The notes beneath the pieces are model-generated. The model was not told where the DNA came from and did no database searches. It saw only the letters and a list, made by a program, of their open reading frames with translations. This document shows, piece by piece, positions 16,663 through 25,003 of a stretch of 64,000 nt of DNA; within the stretch, counting starts at the first letter, position 1, and the number at the start of each line of letters is the position of its first letter. The translations under genes were made by a program, and so were the position numbers. This stretch comes from Reyranellaceae bacterium (GTDB lineage: Bacteria; Pseudomonadota; Alphaproteobacteria; Reyranellales; Reyranellaceae): assembly GCA_022844045.1 (NCBI GenBank), contig JALHMM010000001.1, forward strand, positions 119,487 through 183,486. Reading direction: 5' to 3'.

Positions 16663-17203
16663 TACCTTCCTCCGGAGGGGGAAGGTGCCCGAAGGGCGGA
16701 TGGGGGATGTCGAAGACGGACGCCTACCGGTAGAACAACCAGAGACATCTTCTCGCCATAGATCCGCGCCAAGCTCCGTCAATGCGACCGGAAGCAACGC
16801 GCACCGCATCCATATCCGCACGTACCCTTCGGCGCGGCATGACCGAGGCGGAACGCGCGCTTTGGCGCTACCTGCGGTTTGATCAGGTTGCCGGTGTGCG
16901 TTTCCGCCGCCAGGTACCGATCGGTCCCTACATCGCTGACTTTGCATGCTTCAAGATCAAGCTGATCATCGAGGTTGACGGCAGCCAGCACGTTGACGCC
17001 GCTGGCTACGACGCGAGGCGGACTGCATTTCTCCAGGAGCGAGGCTTTCGCGTGCTGCGTGTCTGGAACAACGACATGCTCGCGCGGCCTGAATCTGTAG
17101 TGGAAATGGTTTACTCAGCGATCGGACAGTAGTGGCCACACCGAGTCCGTCTTCGACATCCCCCATCCGCCCTTCGGGCACCTTCCCCCTCCGGGGGAAG
17201 GTA
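16663..17203. mobile_element. Palindromic element family A carrying a DUF559 gene
   Basis: The left arm 16663-16721 and right arm 17145-17203 are inverted copies of 59 bp with a single mismatch. Each contains the TACCTTCC...GGAAGGT hairpin and the GGGCGGATGGGGGATGTCG motif. The only gene inside is the DUF559 open frame at 16782-17132, whose stop lies 12 bp from the right arm. TA borders are present at both ends. The same terminal sequence recurs without a gene at 14630-14791 and 41819-41962, as for a mobile repeat with cargo and non-cargo forms. Confidence 0.75.
16782..17132 (+). CDS. DUF559 (PD-(D/E)XK, Vsr-like) endonuclease-domain protein
   Basis: A 116-residue protein of the DUF559 family, related to very-short-patch-repair endonucleases. 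After MTEAERALWRYLR and GVRFRRQVPIGPYIADFAC come D53, then LIIEVDGSQH with E64/D66 and H70, the likely metal-binding PD-(D/E)XK core. FLQERGFRVLRVWNNDML closes the fold. The gene is wholly enclosed by 59-bp inverted repeats, and its neighbours are unrelated. That suggests it moves or spreads with the repeat. No function has been shown for this class to my knowledge. Confidence 0.85.
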   Translation: MRPEATRTASISARTLRRGMTEAERALWRYLRFDQVAGVRFRRQVPIGPYIADFACFKIKLIIEVDGSQHVDAAGYDARRTAFLQERGFRVLRVWNNDMLARPESVVEMVYSAIGQ

Positions 17204-17208
17204 AGAGG

Positions 17209-17967
17209 TTAGCGCGAGAACCTTCGTAACAAGCGATCGGTGGCGTTGCCGGGAAGGGTGGCGCCGAACCAGATGGCGGCTTTCGTGCCCAGGGGAAACG
17301 CGATGCGGGCGCGGTCGTTGGCGAGGCCGTTGCGGATGATCGCCGAGGCGCGGGCGGCGGTCATCATGAAGGGCATGGGGAAATCGTTGCCCACGGTGAT
17401 GCGGCTTTCGACGAAGCCCGGGCAGATCACGCTGACCCCGACATTGTCGGCAAGCAGCTGGTGGCGGATCGACTCGCCCCAGACGCGTACCGCCGCCTTG
17501 CTGCCGTTGTAGGCCGCGGCGCGCGGCAGGCCGATGAAGCCGGCGAGCGAAGCGACGAGGCCGATCTGGCCGGTGCGGCGCGCGCGCATCGCCTCGAGCA
17601 ACGGGAACACCGTGTTGAAGGTGCCCTCGACATTGACCGCGAAGGTGCGCCGCGTGCGCTCCTCGTCGATGCCCTGGCCCTTGCCCTTCTCGATCGAGAT
17701 GCCGGCATTGGCGATCACCAGATCGACCGGGCGCGCCGCGTCCTGCGCGCCCAGCCACTGGGCCATGGCCTCGCGGTCGGCGATATCGATCGTGCGCGCA
17801 TCGACCTCGGCGCCGCGCGCGCGGCAGGCGGCGGCGACCGCTTCCAGCCGCGGCGTGTCGCGACCGCCCAGCGCCAGGCGGGTGCCTGATGTGGCGTAGT
17901 CGAGGGCCAGCGCCTCGCCGATGCCCGAGGATGCGCCGGTGATGACGATGGAGCGGAAGGTCTTCAT
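17209..17967 (-). CDS. Short-chain dehydrogenase/reductase
   Basis: A 252-residue SDR oxidoreductase: TGASSGIGEALA nucleotide-binding motif near residue 10, NAG at about residue 88, catalytic Ser in VASLAG, and YNGSKAA supplying Tyr and Lys. The substrate is not predictable. The C-terminal half contains ICPGFVESRI. The start at 17967 overlaps the stop of the sixA-like gene by ATGA, so the two are co-transcribed. The stop is only six bases from the palindromic element. Confidence 0.87.
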   Translation of the reverse strand: MKTFRSIVITGASSGIGEALALDYATSGTRLALGGRDTPRLEAVAAACRARGAEVDARTIDIADREAMAQWLGAQDAARPVDLVIANAGISIEKGKGQGIDEERTRRTFAVNVEGTFNTVFPLLEAMRARRTGQIGLVASLAGFIGLPRAAAYNGSKAAVRVWGESIRHQLLADNVGVSVICPGFVESRITVGNDFPMPFMMTAARASAIIRNGLANDRARIAFPLGTKAAIWFGATLPGNATDRLLRRFSR

Positions 17968-18500
17968 GGGTTGATGGCACCGGTCATGAGATCGCGCGGC
18001 CGCAGGAACGCCTGCAGATATACGCCGCTACGCCCAAGATCGGACCAGTCGTCGAGAGTCGCGCGCAGGCAGGCCGCGGCGCCGGTCGGGTACTTGCTGC
18101 TCATCGCCACCAGCGCGGCCGGATCGCCATCGGTCGCCAGCTGGCGGGCGAGTTCGGCCATGCCGTCATTGTGCCCGATCAGAATCACCCGCTCGACGTC
18201 TCCGGGCAGTTGCCGCAGGCGCGCGAGAAGCGACGGCGCGCTGGCGAGATACAGGCCAGGCTCGATGGATACCGGCGGCGCGGGTTTGAGGCGCGCGAGC
18301 AGGGGCTCGAGCGTCTCGCGCGTGCGCAGCGCGGTCGAGCACAGGATCAGGTCGGGCGGCGCGCCCCGCGCGACAAGCGCGGCCGCGATCGCCACGGCGG
18401 CCCGTCGGCCTCGCCCCGTCAGCGGCCGGTCATGGTCGGAGCCGCCGGCTTTGCTGATGCCGGCTTTGGCGTGGCGATAGAGGACGATGTCGCGATCCAT
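17964..18500 (-). CDS. sixA: SixA-type histidine phosphatase
   Basis: A 178-residue histidine phosphatase of the phosphoglycerate-mutase superfamily. The opening VLYRHAKA contains the catalytic RH pair; HDRPLTGRGR and the second catalytic His in LIGHNDGM complete the site. E. coli SixA dephosphorylates a histidine phosphotransfer protein; the substrate here is unknown. The start could be the ATG at 18500 (MDRDIVLYRHAKA) or 18509. It overlaps the SDR gene. Confidence 0.85.
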   Translation of the reverse strand: MDRDIVLYRHAKAGISKAGGSDHDRPLTGRGRRAAVAIAAALVARGAPPDLILCSTALRTRETLEPLLARLKPAPPVSIEPGLYLASAPSLLARLRQLPGDVERVILIGHNDGMAELARQLATDGDPAALVAMSSKYPTGAAACLRATLDDWSDLGRSGVYLQAFLRPRDLMTGAINP

Positions 18501-18633
18501 GCCACACACTCGCCGTATTCGGTTGTATTTTCAATACGTTAAGAACGTGTAATCAGAATTTCATGGGCGACGGTGGGTGATTCTGGTTACCCTCGCCAGA
18601 TACAGGGAGGACGGGTAGACGCCCGTTTGGACC

Positions 18634-20856
18634 ATGAACGCCAGCGTGCAGCCGTCGCCGTCCACCACCGCAGGCGCGACCGACGCGCGGCCCTCTGACG
18701 CGCGAATGGGGCACAGCCGGCTGATCAACCGCGAGCTTTCCTGGCTCGCCTTCAACACCCGCGTGCTGGAGGAGGCGAGCAATCCCAACCATCCCGTGCT
18801 CGAGCGCGTGCGGTTCCTGTCGATCAGCGCCAACAATCTCGACGAGTTCTACATGGTGCGCGTCGCGGGCCTGCGCGACATGCTGCCGACCCGCGCCAGC
18901 CAGCTCAGCGACGACGGCCTGACCCCGGCCGAGCAACTCGCGGCGATCCGCGAGGCGGCCAGCAGGCTGATGAAGACGCAACAGACGGTGTGGTCGCAGC
19001 TGCGCGACGAGTTGCGCCGGCACGACATCGCCGTGCTCGATCAGGGTGAGCTCACCGAGGCCGAGCGCGCCTGGCTCGACCAGTATTTCATCGGCCAGGT
19101 CTTCCCGGTGCTCACGCCGCTGGCGATCGACCCGTCGCACCCGTTCCCGTTCCTGCAGAATCTCGGCTTCTCGGAGATCCTGAAGCTGCGCAGGGTCTCG
19201 GGCAACCGCACCATGATGGCGCTCCTGCCGTTGCCGCCGCAGATCGATCGGTTCGTGCGCCTGCCCGGTGCCGCCGTGCGCTTCCTGCCGCTGGAAACCC
19301 TGATCGACCTGTTCCTCGACCGCCTGTTTCCGGGCTACGCCGTCGAGGCGCGCGGCCATTTCCGCGTCATCCGCGACAGCGACGTGGAGATCGCCGAGGA
19401 GGCCGAAGACCTCGTCCAGGTGTTCCAGACCGCGCTCAAGCGCCGCCGTCGCGGCGACCTGGTGTCGGTCGCGCTGGATACCGACATGAACGAGGAACTG
19501 CGCGCCTTCCTGTTCGACCAGCTCGAGCTGGTCGCCGGCGACGTCGACATCTTCGACCTCGATCGCATCCTCAATATCGGCGACGTCAGCGCGTTGATCG
19601 TCAATGACCGGCCCGACCTGAAATTCCCGCCCTACGAACCGCGCTTTCCCGAACGCATCCGCGACTACGGCGGCGACTGCTTCGCGGCGATCCGCGCCAA
19701 GGACATCGTCGTCCATCATCCCTACGAGAGCTTCGACGTCGTGGTGCAGTTCCTGCGCCAGGCGGCGCGCGATCCGGCCGTGGTGGCGATCAAGCAGACG
19801 CTGTACCGCACCAGCAAGGACTCGCCGATCGTCAAGGCGCTGATCGAGGCGGCCGAGGCGGGCAAGACGGTGACGGCGCTGGTCGAGCTCAAGGCGCGTT
19901 TTGACGAGGAAGCGAATATCCGCTGGGCGCTCGACATGGAGCGCGCCGGCGTGCAGGTGGTCTACGGCTTCCTCGATCTGAAGACGCACGCCAAGGTCTC
20001 GATGGTGGTGCGGCGCGAGAGCGGATCGATCCGCACCTACGTGCATTTCGGCACCGGCAACTACCATCCGATCACCGCGCGCATCTATACCGACACCTCG
20101 TTCTTCACCTGCGATCCGGCGATGGGCCGCGACGCGGCGCGGGTGTTCAACTACATGACCGGCTACGCCCAGCCCGACGCGATGGAGAGGCTGTCGGTCG
20201 CGCCGGCGACCCTGCGCGCCACCCTGGTGGCCAATATCGATCGCGAGATCGCCAACGCGGCCGCGGGCAAGCCTTCAGGCATCTGGGCGAAGATGAACTC
20301 GCTGGTGGACGCGCGCATCATCGACAAGCTCTACGAGGCGTCGACGGCCGGCGTGCCGATCGAGTTGGTCGTGCGCGGCATCTGCTGCCTGCGGCCGGGC
20401 GTGAGGGGCCTGAGCGAGAACATCCGGGTCAAGAGCGTCATCGGCCGCTTCCTCGAGCACTCCCGCATCGTCTGCTTCGCCAACGGCCATCCGCTGCCGT
20501 CGCCCGAGGCGAAGGTCTTCATCTCCTCGGCCGACTGGATGCCGCGCAATCTCGACCGCCGCGTCGAGCTGCTGGTGCCGATCGAGAACCCCACGGTGCA
20601 TCGCCAGATCCTCGACCAGATCATGGTCGCCACCTTGAAGGACGAGGCGCAGTCCTGGGATCTCGATGGCGAGGGCGTCTACGTCAGGCGCAAGGCCGGG
20701 CCCGACGCGTTCAGCGCCCACACCTGGTTCATGACCAACCCGTCGCTCTCGGGCCGCGGCAGCGCGCTGCGCCAGCCGGGCGCGATCCCCAAGCTGATCC
20801 CCGGCCGCGAGGGCAAGCGTCAGGCGAAGGCGGCCGCGTCAAACCTCAGCTCGTGA
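18634..20856 (+). CDS. ppk1: Polyphosphate kinase 1
   Basis: A 740-residue PPK1 that reversibly transfers the gamma phosphate of ATP to polyphosphate. The N-terminal domain has [17 protein letters not shown]. The catalytic phospholipase-D-like half contains [25 protein letters not shown], and the autophosphorylated His region [14 protein letters not shown]. The second active-site half is [14 protein letters not shown]. Length is typical. It converges with and overlaps the following minus-strand gene by 11 bp. A ppx-like gene lies 4 kb downstream rather than adjacent. Confidence 0.96.
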   Translation: MNASVQPSPSTTAGATDARPSDARMGHSRLINRELSWLAFNTRVLEEASNPNHPVLERVRFLSISANNLDEFYMVRVAGLRDMLPTRASQLSDDGLTPAEQLAAIREAASRLMKTQQTVWSQLRDELRRHDIAVLDQGELTEAERAWLDQYFIGQVFPVLTPLAIDPSHPFPFLQNLGFSEILKLRRVSGNRTMMALLPLPPQIDRFVRLPGAAVRFLPLETLIDLFLDRLFPGYAVEARGHFRVIRDSDVEIAEEAEDLVQVFQTALKRRRRGDLVSVALDTDMNEELRAFLFDQLELVAGDVDIFDLDRILNIGDVSALIVNDRPDLKFPPYEPRFPERIRDYGGDCFAAIRAKDIVVHHPYESFDVVVQFLRQAARDPAVVAIKQTLYRTSKDSPIVKALIEAAEAGKTVTALVELKARFDEEANIRWALDMERAGVQVVYGFLDLKTHAKVSMVVRRESGSIRTYVHFGTGNYHPITARIYTDTSFFTCDPAMGRDAARVFNYMTGYAQPDAMERLSVAPATLRATLVANIDREIANAAAGKPSGIWAKMNSLVDARIIDKLYEASTAGVPIELVVRGICCLRPGVRGLSENIRVKSVIGRFLEHSRIVCFANGHPLPSPEAKVFISSADWMPRNLDRRVELLVPIENPTVHRQILDQIMVATLKDEAQSWDLDGEGVYVRRKAGPDAFSAHTWFMTNPSLSGRGSALRQPGAIPKLIPGREGKRQAKAAASNLSS

Positions 20857-21517
20857 TCGACGGCGCGGCGTCGCGCTTCAGAATCGCGCGTGACGCGAGC
20901 ACGACCCAGAGAAACGACGCGCCGAATAGAAGGCGGTTGGCCCATCCGACATAGCCGGACACGCCTTGCGGCAGCTCCGTCAGCGGGCTGGTCTGGTTAG
21001 ACACGTCCACGCCGGCCGACTTGAGCGACGACACGAACAGCGCGAAGGCGCCGAGCATCAGGACGAAGCTGATCCACGGCAGATGCGCCGACCAGGTCGG
21101 AGGCGCGGTCGCGCCGGTTCGGCGTGCAAGGGCCATGGTCAGAAGAACAGCGGCAACGCAGAGACCCGGTATCCCGATCATCGCGGCGGGTCCGTGCAGC
21201 GCGTGATTGATGTCGAACATCGCGCCCATCACCTGTCCGACGCCGGCGAGGAACAGGAATATCAGTCCCGCTCTGCCGAGCTTGCTGGCCGACAATGGCC
21301 GCAATGCCGCGAGCAGCGCGAAGGACCCGACCGCCCATCCCAGAAAGACGATCGTCAGGAGCCATGGATGGCGCCCGTTGGCGTATTCACTGACCATCCG
21401 CCAGGATGGCGCGAACTCCGGACTGAGGAGATGGAGCAAGACGAGCGACACCGCGGACACCGCCGTCGCGAGGATGGCGATCACAGCCGCCGGCGCCGAA
21501 CGATGCACCCGGGTCAT
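20846..21517 (-). CDS. DUF998-type integral membrane protein
   Basis: A 223-residue membrane protein with about six hydrophobic segments, beginning [19 protein letters not shown] and including [13 protein letters not shown], which recalls the DUF998 family. Its function is unknown. The start at 21517 (MTRVHRSA) overlaps the stop of the DUF4287 gene by ATGA, and both are divergent from the TetR regulator. It probably forms a small TetR-controlled operon with that gene. Confidence 0.72.
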   Translation of the reverse strand: MTRVHRSAPAAVIAILATAVSAVSLVLLHLLSPEFAPSWRMVSEYANGRHPWLLTIVFLGWAVGSFALLAALRPLSASKLGRAGLIFLFLAGVGQVMGAMFDINHALHGPAAMIGIPGLCVAAVLLTMALARRTGATAPPTWSAHLPWISFVLMLGAFALFVSSLKSAGVDVSNQTSPLTELPQGVSGYVGWANRLLFGASFLWVVLASRAILKRDAAPSITS

Positions 21518-21732
21518 GAGTCGCGGCCCTTGAACGTCGCGTATATGGCCATGGCATGGCCGTGCCCCAGGCCGAACTCCTGCTTGAGCCAGTTGGTGAT
21601 CTGGGTTGCCTTGACCTCCGGATTGAGCTTTCCGTTCTTCACAAAGCCCTTGGCCTCCGCGCGTTTCTTGAACGCCGCGGGCGAGAGGCCGGTCTTGGCT
21701 TTGATATTGTCTATGTACGCCTGGAACGTCAT
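21514..21732 (-). CDS. DUF4287 small protein
   Basis: A 72-residue soluble protein: MTFQAYIDNIKAKTGLSP, then KATQITNWLKQEFGLGHGHA. This matches the small DUF4287 family, often found beside SRPBCC or regulatory genes, with unknown function. It is the first gene of a two-gene operon and starts 61 bp from the divergent TetR gene, so the operator would be shared. Confidence 0.8.
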   Translation of the reverse strand: MTFQAYIDNIKAKTGLSPAAFKKRAEAKGFVKNGKLNPEVKATQITNWLKQEFGLGHGHAMAIYATFKGRDS

Positions 21733-21767
21733 GGGGCGGGGCCTGCGTCAAAACGAGGTGGTCCGGG

Positions 21768-21790
21768 AGTTAAATTGGAGATAGTAAACT
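21768..21790. promoter_or_regulatory. Candidate TetR operator
   Basis: An AT-rich imperfect palindrome in an otherwise GC-rich region begins AGTTAA and ends GTAAACT, three bases before the TetR start codon and 36 bases before the DUF4287 start. Its position between divergent genes fits an operator controlling both. Symmetry is only partial, about six matches per nine-base half. Confidence 0.45.
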
Positions 21791-21793
21791 ACA

Positions 21794-22423
21794 ATGAAAA
21801 AGTCAAGCACGCGGAAACGCCGTTACGCGTCGGCCATCCGTGCGGAAGGCGCGGAAGCGACCAGGGCGGCCATCCTGCGAGCGGCGCGATCGCTATTCGC
21901 CCGCCGCGGCATCGACAAGGTCACGATCGCGCAGATCGGCGAAAGGGCCGGGGTCGCGGCCTCGACCGTCTACACTCTCTACAAGTCCAAGGAAGGCATC
22001 CTGCGCGAGCTGATGCGGGCGTCGCTCTTCGGCTCGAGGTACCGGTCCGCGCAGGCGCTCCTCGAAGGCGTCACCGACCCGGTCCGCCTGATCGAGCTGA
22101 CGGGGCCCGTCGCGCGGGCGATCTATGAGAGCGAAAGCGCCGATCTGGGGTTGCTGCGCGGATCGTCCAGCTTCTCTCCCGCATTGAGGAAGCTGGAGCG
22201 GGAGTTCGAGACCATCCGGTACGAGATGCAGGAGGCGCGCCTGCGGCTGCTCTTCGCGCAGTCGCGGAACAAGAAGGGCCTGGAACTCGAAGAGGCTCGT
22301 CGAATCCTCTGGATGTTCACCAGCCGGGATATCTATCGCATGCTGGTGCACGAGGGCGGCTGGAGCCCCGACCGATACGAGAAATGGCTGTCGCGCACGC
22401 TGCTAGATGCGCTGGTGGCGTAG
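21794..22423 (+). CDS. TetR-family transcriptional regulator
   Basis: A 209-residue TetR-type repressor. The N-terminal helix-turn-helix reads TRAAILRAARSLFARRGIDKVTIAQIGERAGVAASTVYTLYKSKEG in outline, with the recognition helix near residues 58-68. The C-terminal ligand domain is less conserved, so no ligand can be named. It is divergent from the DUF4287/DUF998 operon, which it probably represses. Confidence 0.9.
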   Translation: MKKSSTRKRRYASAIRAEGAEATRAAILRAARSLFARRGIDKVTIAQIGERAGVAASTVYTLYKSKEGILRELMRASLFGSRYRSAQALLEGVTDPVRLIELTGPVARAIYESESADLGLLRGSSSFSPALRKLEREFETIRYEMQEARLRLLFAQSRNKKGLELEEARRILWMFTSRDIYRMLVHEGGWSPDRYEKWLSRTLLDALVA

Positions 22424-22429
22424 CGACGT

Positions 22430-23647
22430 TCAAGCGAAAGCCGGCGCTTCCGGTCCGACGTAACGCGCGCGCGGGCGGATCAGCGTGCCGCTCTCGGTCT
22501 GCTCGATGAAATGCGCGATCCAGCCGATCGAGCGGCCGAGCAGGAATAGGCCCAGCGCCGCGCCTTTGGGCATGCCGCAGGCGCGCTCGATCGCCACCGT
22601 GGCGACGTCGATCGTCGGCTTCAGGCCGGTCACCTTCGTCACAGAGGTAATCAGCCGGCGCGCATAGCGCACCTCCTCGCGATCGCCCAGGCGATGGCTC
22701 AGCCGCTCCAGCAGGAATTGCGCGCGCACGTCGCCGTCGGGATAGAGCCGATGCCCGAAGCCGGGGATGCGCGCGCCGCTTTCGATGCGCTCGGCGACGG
22801 CGCGATCGAGATCCGTCGCGCCGCGTAGCGCCTCCATCATCGAGGCGACGCGGCGCGTCATGCCGCCGTGATAGGGGCCCTGCAGCACGGCCAGCCCGGC
22901 CACCGTCGCGCCCCAGGGCGTGGCGCCGGTCGAGGCGGCGATGCGCACGGCGAAGGTCGAGGCGTTGAGCTCGTGGTCGGCCGACAGCACCAAAGCGGCG
23001 CGCACGAGGTCGGCGCCGTGCTCGTCGAGCTTCCAGGCCGTGGCGATCTGGCGATGCAGCGGCGCGGCGGCGGGCGGTCGCGCGGCGACGATCGCTGCGA
23101 GCAGGCGCGCGACGCGCGTGCCGGTCACGGCCAGCGCCTTGGAGTCGCGACTCCAGGCGCGCGTGTCCTGCGCCGCGGCCAGCGGCAGCATGGCGAGGCA
23201 GCGGTCCATCGGCGCCAGGCGGGCGCTGGCGATCCAGCCGCGACGCAGCGACTCGTCGATCTCCGGCAGAGCGGCGTCGGCGAAGGGGTCGGAGTCGATG
23301 TTCCAGAGCAGGCGCGCCACGTCCTCCAGGCTGGCCTCGGCGGCCAGCGCGCAGGCGTCCTTGCCGCGATAGAGCAGGCGGTCGTCGTCGATCAGTGTCA
23401 GGCCGGACTCGAGCACCGGCGCGCCGAAGTTCATCGCCTGCGAGGCCACCGCCTCGGCGCCGCGCCCGCGCGCCTTGCGATCGAGCAGGGCCTGGACGTC
23501 CTCGGCGTTGTAGCGCCGGCGGCGTCCCGGACCCGGCTCGGGGTCGGAGCGGATCATGCCGCGGCTGACATAGGCGTAGAGCGTCTCGCGGCTGACGCCC
23601 AGCCGCTCGGATGCCTCAAGGGCGGTAATCAATTGTTGATCAATCAT
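22430..23647 (-). CDS. Citrate synthase-like protein with N-terminal HTH
   Basis: A 405-residue fusion of a MerR/excisionase-like helix-turn-helix (ITALEASERLGVSRETLYAYVSRG, then RRRYNAEDVQALL) to a citrate synthase fold. The latter has GPYHGGMTRRV, GFGHRLYPDGD and the TIDVATVAIE region. I chose the ATG at 23647; the frame extends to 23692, but that extension would translate the palindromic operators. The protein is a candidate metabolite-sensing regulator, or an enzyme that binds its own control region. It is divergent from a second citrate synthase-like gene. Confidence 0.82.
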   Translation of the reverse strand: MIDQQLITALEASERLGVSRETLYAYVSRGMIRSDPEPGPGRRRRYNAEDVQALLDRKARGRGAEAVASQAMNFGAPVLESGLTLIDDDRLLYRGKDACALAAEASLEDVARLLWNIDSDPFADAALPEIDESLRRGWIASARLAPMDRCLAMLPLAAAQDTRAWSRDSKALAVTGTRVARLLAAIVAARPPAAAPLHRQIATAWKLDEHGADLVRAALVLSADHELNASTFAVRIAASTGATPWGATVAGLAVLQGPYHGGMTRRVASMMEALRGATDLDRAVAERIESGARIPGFGHRLYPDGDVRAQFLLERLSHRLGDREEVRYARRLITSVTKVTGLKPTIDVATVAIERACGMPKGAALGLFLLGRSIGWIAHFIEQTESGTLIRPRARYVGPEAPAFA

Positions 23648-23693
23648 GTCTGTATATTGATCAATATTATCCAAATTGACAAGATTGATCATC
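23636..23693. promoter_or_regulatory. TTGATCAA operator cluster between citrate synthase genes
   Basis: TTGATCAA occurs at 23636-23643, and within the perfect 14-bp palindrome ATATTGATCAATAT at 23654-23667. A half-site TTGATCATC is at 23685-23693. A consensus -35 TTGACA at 23676-23681 points to the plus-strand gene. The region is very AT-rich. The repeated sites are probably bound by the HTH-citrate synthase protein encoded on the minus strand. Confidence 0.7.
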
Positions 23694-23730
23694 AGGCCGA
23701 ATCCTCTTCGCAGCTGCGAAGGAGGGATCC

Positions 23731-24828
23731 ATGCAAGCGCTCATCGACGAAAACAATGGCCTCGACGGCGTGGTCGCTGGTGCGACGGTGCTCAGCCACG
23801 TCGATGGCGAAGCCGGAACCCTGATCCTGCGCGGCCATTTCCTGGAGGAGATCGCCGGCCGCATCGGCTTCGAGGGCATCGCGGCGCTGCTCTGGGATGG
23901 TCTCGACGACAACGGCTATGACCGCGACACAGTGCTCGGCCTGCTCGGACAGGCTCGGGTCGCGGCCTTCGCCCTGGTGCCCGGCTTGCTGCAGGTGACC
24001 CAGGGCCTGACGCCGATCGAGGCGCTGCGCGCCGGGCTGGGCATGCTGCCGGACAAGGCGACTCTCCCGGCTCACATCCGCGCCTGCGGTGCGTTGCCGG
24101 TCTTCCTGCCGGCGCTGCTGCGGCGGGCCGAGGGCAAGGCGCCGATCGCCCCCGATCCATCGCTGGGCACGGCGGCCGACCTCCTGCGGTGCCTGCGCGG
24201 GCAGCCGGCCTCGGCGAGCCACGTGCGGGCGCTCGACACCTACCTCACCACCATCGCCGATCACGGCTTCAACGCCTCGACCTTCGCCGCGCGCGTTGTC
24301 GCCTCGACCCAGGCCGGCATGATCTCGTCGCTGATCGCCGGGCTCTGCGCGCTCAAGGGACCGCTGCATGGCGGCGCGCCGGGGCCGGTGCTCGACATGC
24401 TCGACGAGATCGGCACGGACGCGCGCATCGTGCCCTGGGTGGAGGAGGCGATCCTCGCCGGCGACCGCCTGATGGGCTTCGGCCACCGCGTCTACAAGGT
24501 GCGTGACCCGCGCGCCGATGTGCTGAAGAACGTCGTGCGCGACCTCGGCTCGCATGCCGGCCGCCTGGCCTTCGCCGCCGCCGTCGAGCGCGCGGTGATC
24601 GCCGCGCTCCGCCGGCTGAAGCCCGGCCGCCGGCTCGACACCAATGTCGAGTTCTACACCGCCCTGATGCTCGAGGCGGTCGGCATCCCGCGCGAGGCGT
24701 TCACGCCGCTCTTCGCCGTCGGCCGCTCAGTCGGCTGGTCGGCGCATGTCATGGAGCAGGAACGCCACGGACGCCTGGTGCGGCCGCTGTCGCGCTATAT
24801 CGGGCCGGCGCCGAAGGTCGCGGCGTGA
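23731..24828 (+). CDS. Citrate/methylcitrate synthase-like enzyme
   Basis: A 365-residue short-form citrate synthase family member, preceded by a strong GAAGGAGGG. Catalytic His regions are GPLHGGAPGPV and GFGHRVYKVRDPRA. The third catalytic position, normally Asp in NVDFY, reads NVEFY here, i.e. Glu. The enzyme would condense acetyl- or propionyl-CoA with oxaloacetate; whether Glu supports normal activity is uncertain. It is transcribed away from the HTH-fused paralogue, likely under its control. The dedicated housekeeping gltA is probably elsewhere. Confidence 0.82.
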   Translation: MQALIDENNGLDGVVAGATVLSHVDGEAGTLILRGHFLEEIAGRIGFEGIAALLWDGLDDNGYDRDTVLGLLGQARVAAFALVPGLLQVTQGLTPIEALRAGLGMLPDKATLPAHIRACGALPVFLPALLRRAEGKAPIAPDPSLGTAADLLRCLRGQPASASHVRALDTYLTTIADHGFNASTFAARVVASTQAGMISSLIAGLCALKGPLHGGAPGPVLDMLDEIGTDARIVPWVEEAILAGDRLMGFGHRVYKVRDPRADVLKNVVRDLGSHAGRLAFAAAVERAVIAALRRLKPGRRLDTNVEFYTALMLEAVGIPREAFTPLFAVGRSVGWSAHVMEQERHGRLVRPLSRYIGPAPKVAA

Positions 24829-24836
24829 AGACCCCC

Positions 24837-24948
24837 ACCTCATGCTGAGGAGGCCGCGCAAGCGGCCGTCTCGAAGCATGGGCAACACACGCTGTGCGGA
24901 TTGCCCACCCTTCGAGACGCGCCCGTTGAGCGCTCCCCAGGGTGAGGT
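24837..24948. repeat. Palindromic repeat family B, copy 1
   Basis: Begins ACCTCATGCTGAGGAGGC and ends CCCAGGGTGAGGT, with internal CGTCTCGAAGCATGGGCAAC and the complementary CCCTTCGAGACGCG. It has a compound stem-loop layout of about 112 bp. A near-identical copy is at 45070-45177. Such elements are common in alphaproteobacterial intergenic DNA. This one lies just after the citrate synthase gene. Confidence 0.8.
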
Positions 24949-25003
24949 TGGGGCGTAGTTTTTCGGCTGCATTACAGGCGCGCTTCGGCTACACGGGGCG
25001 CGC

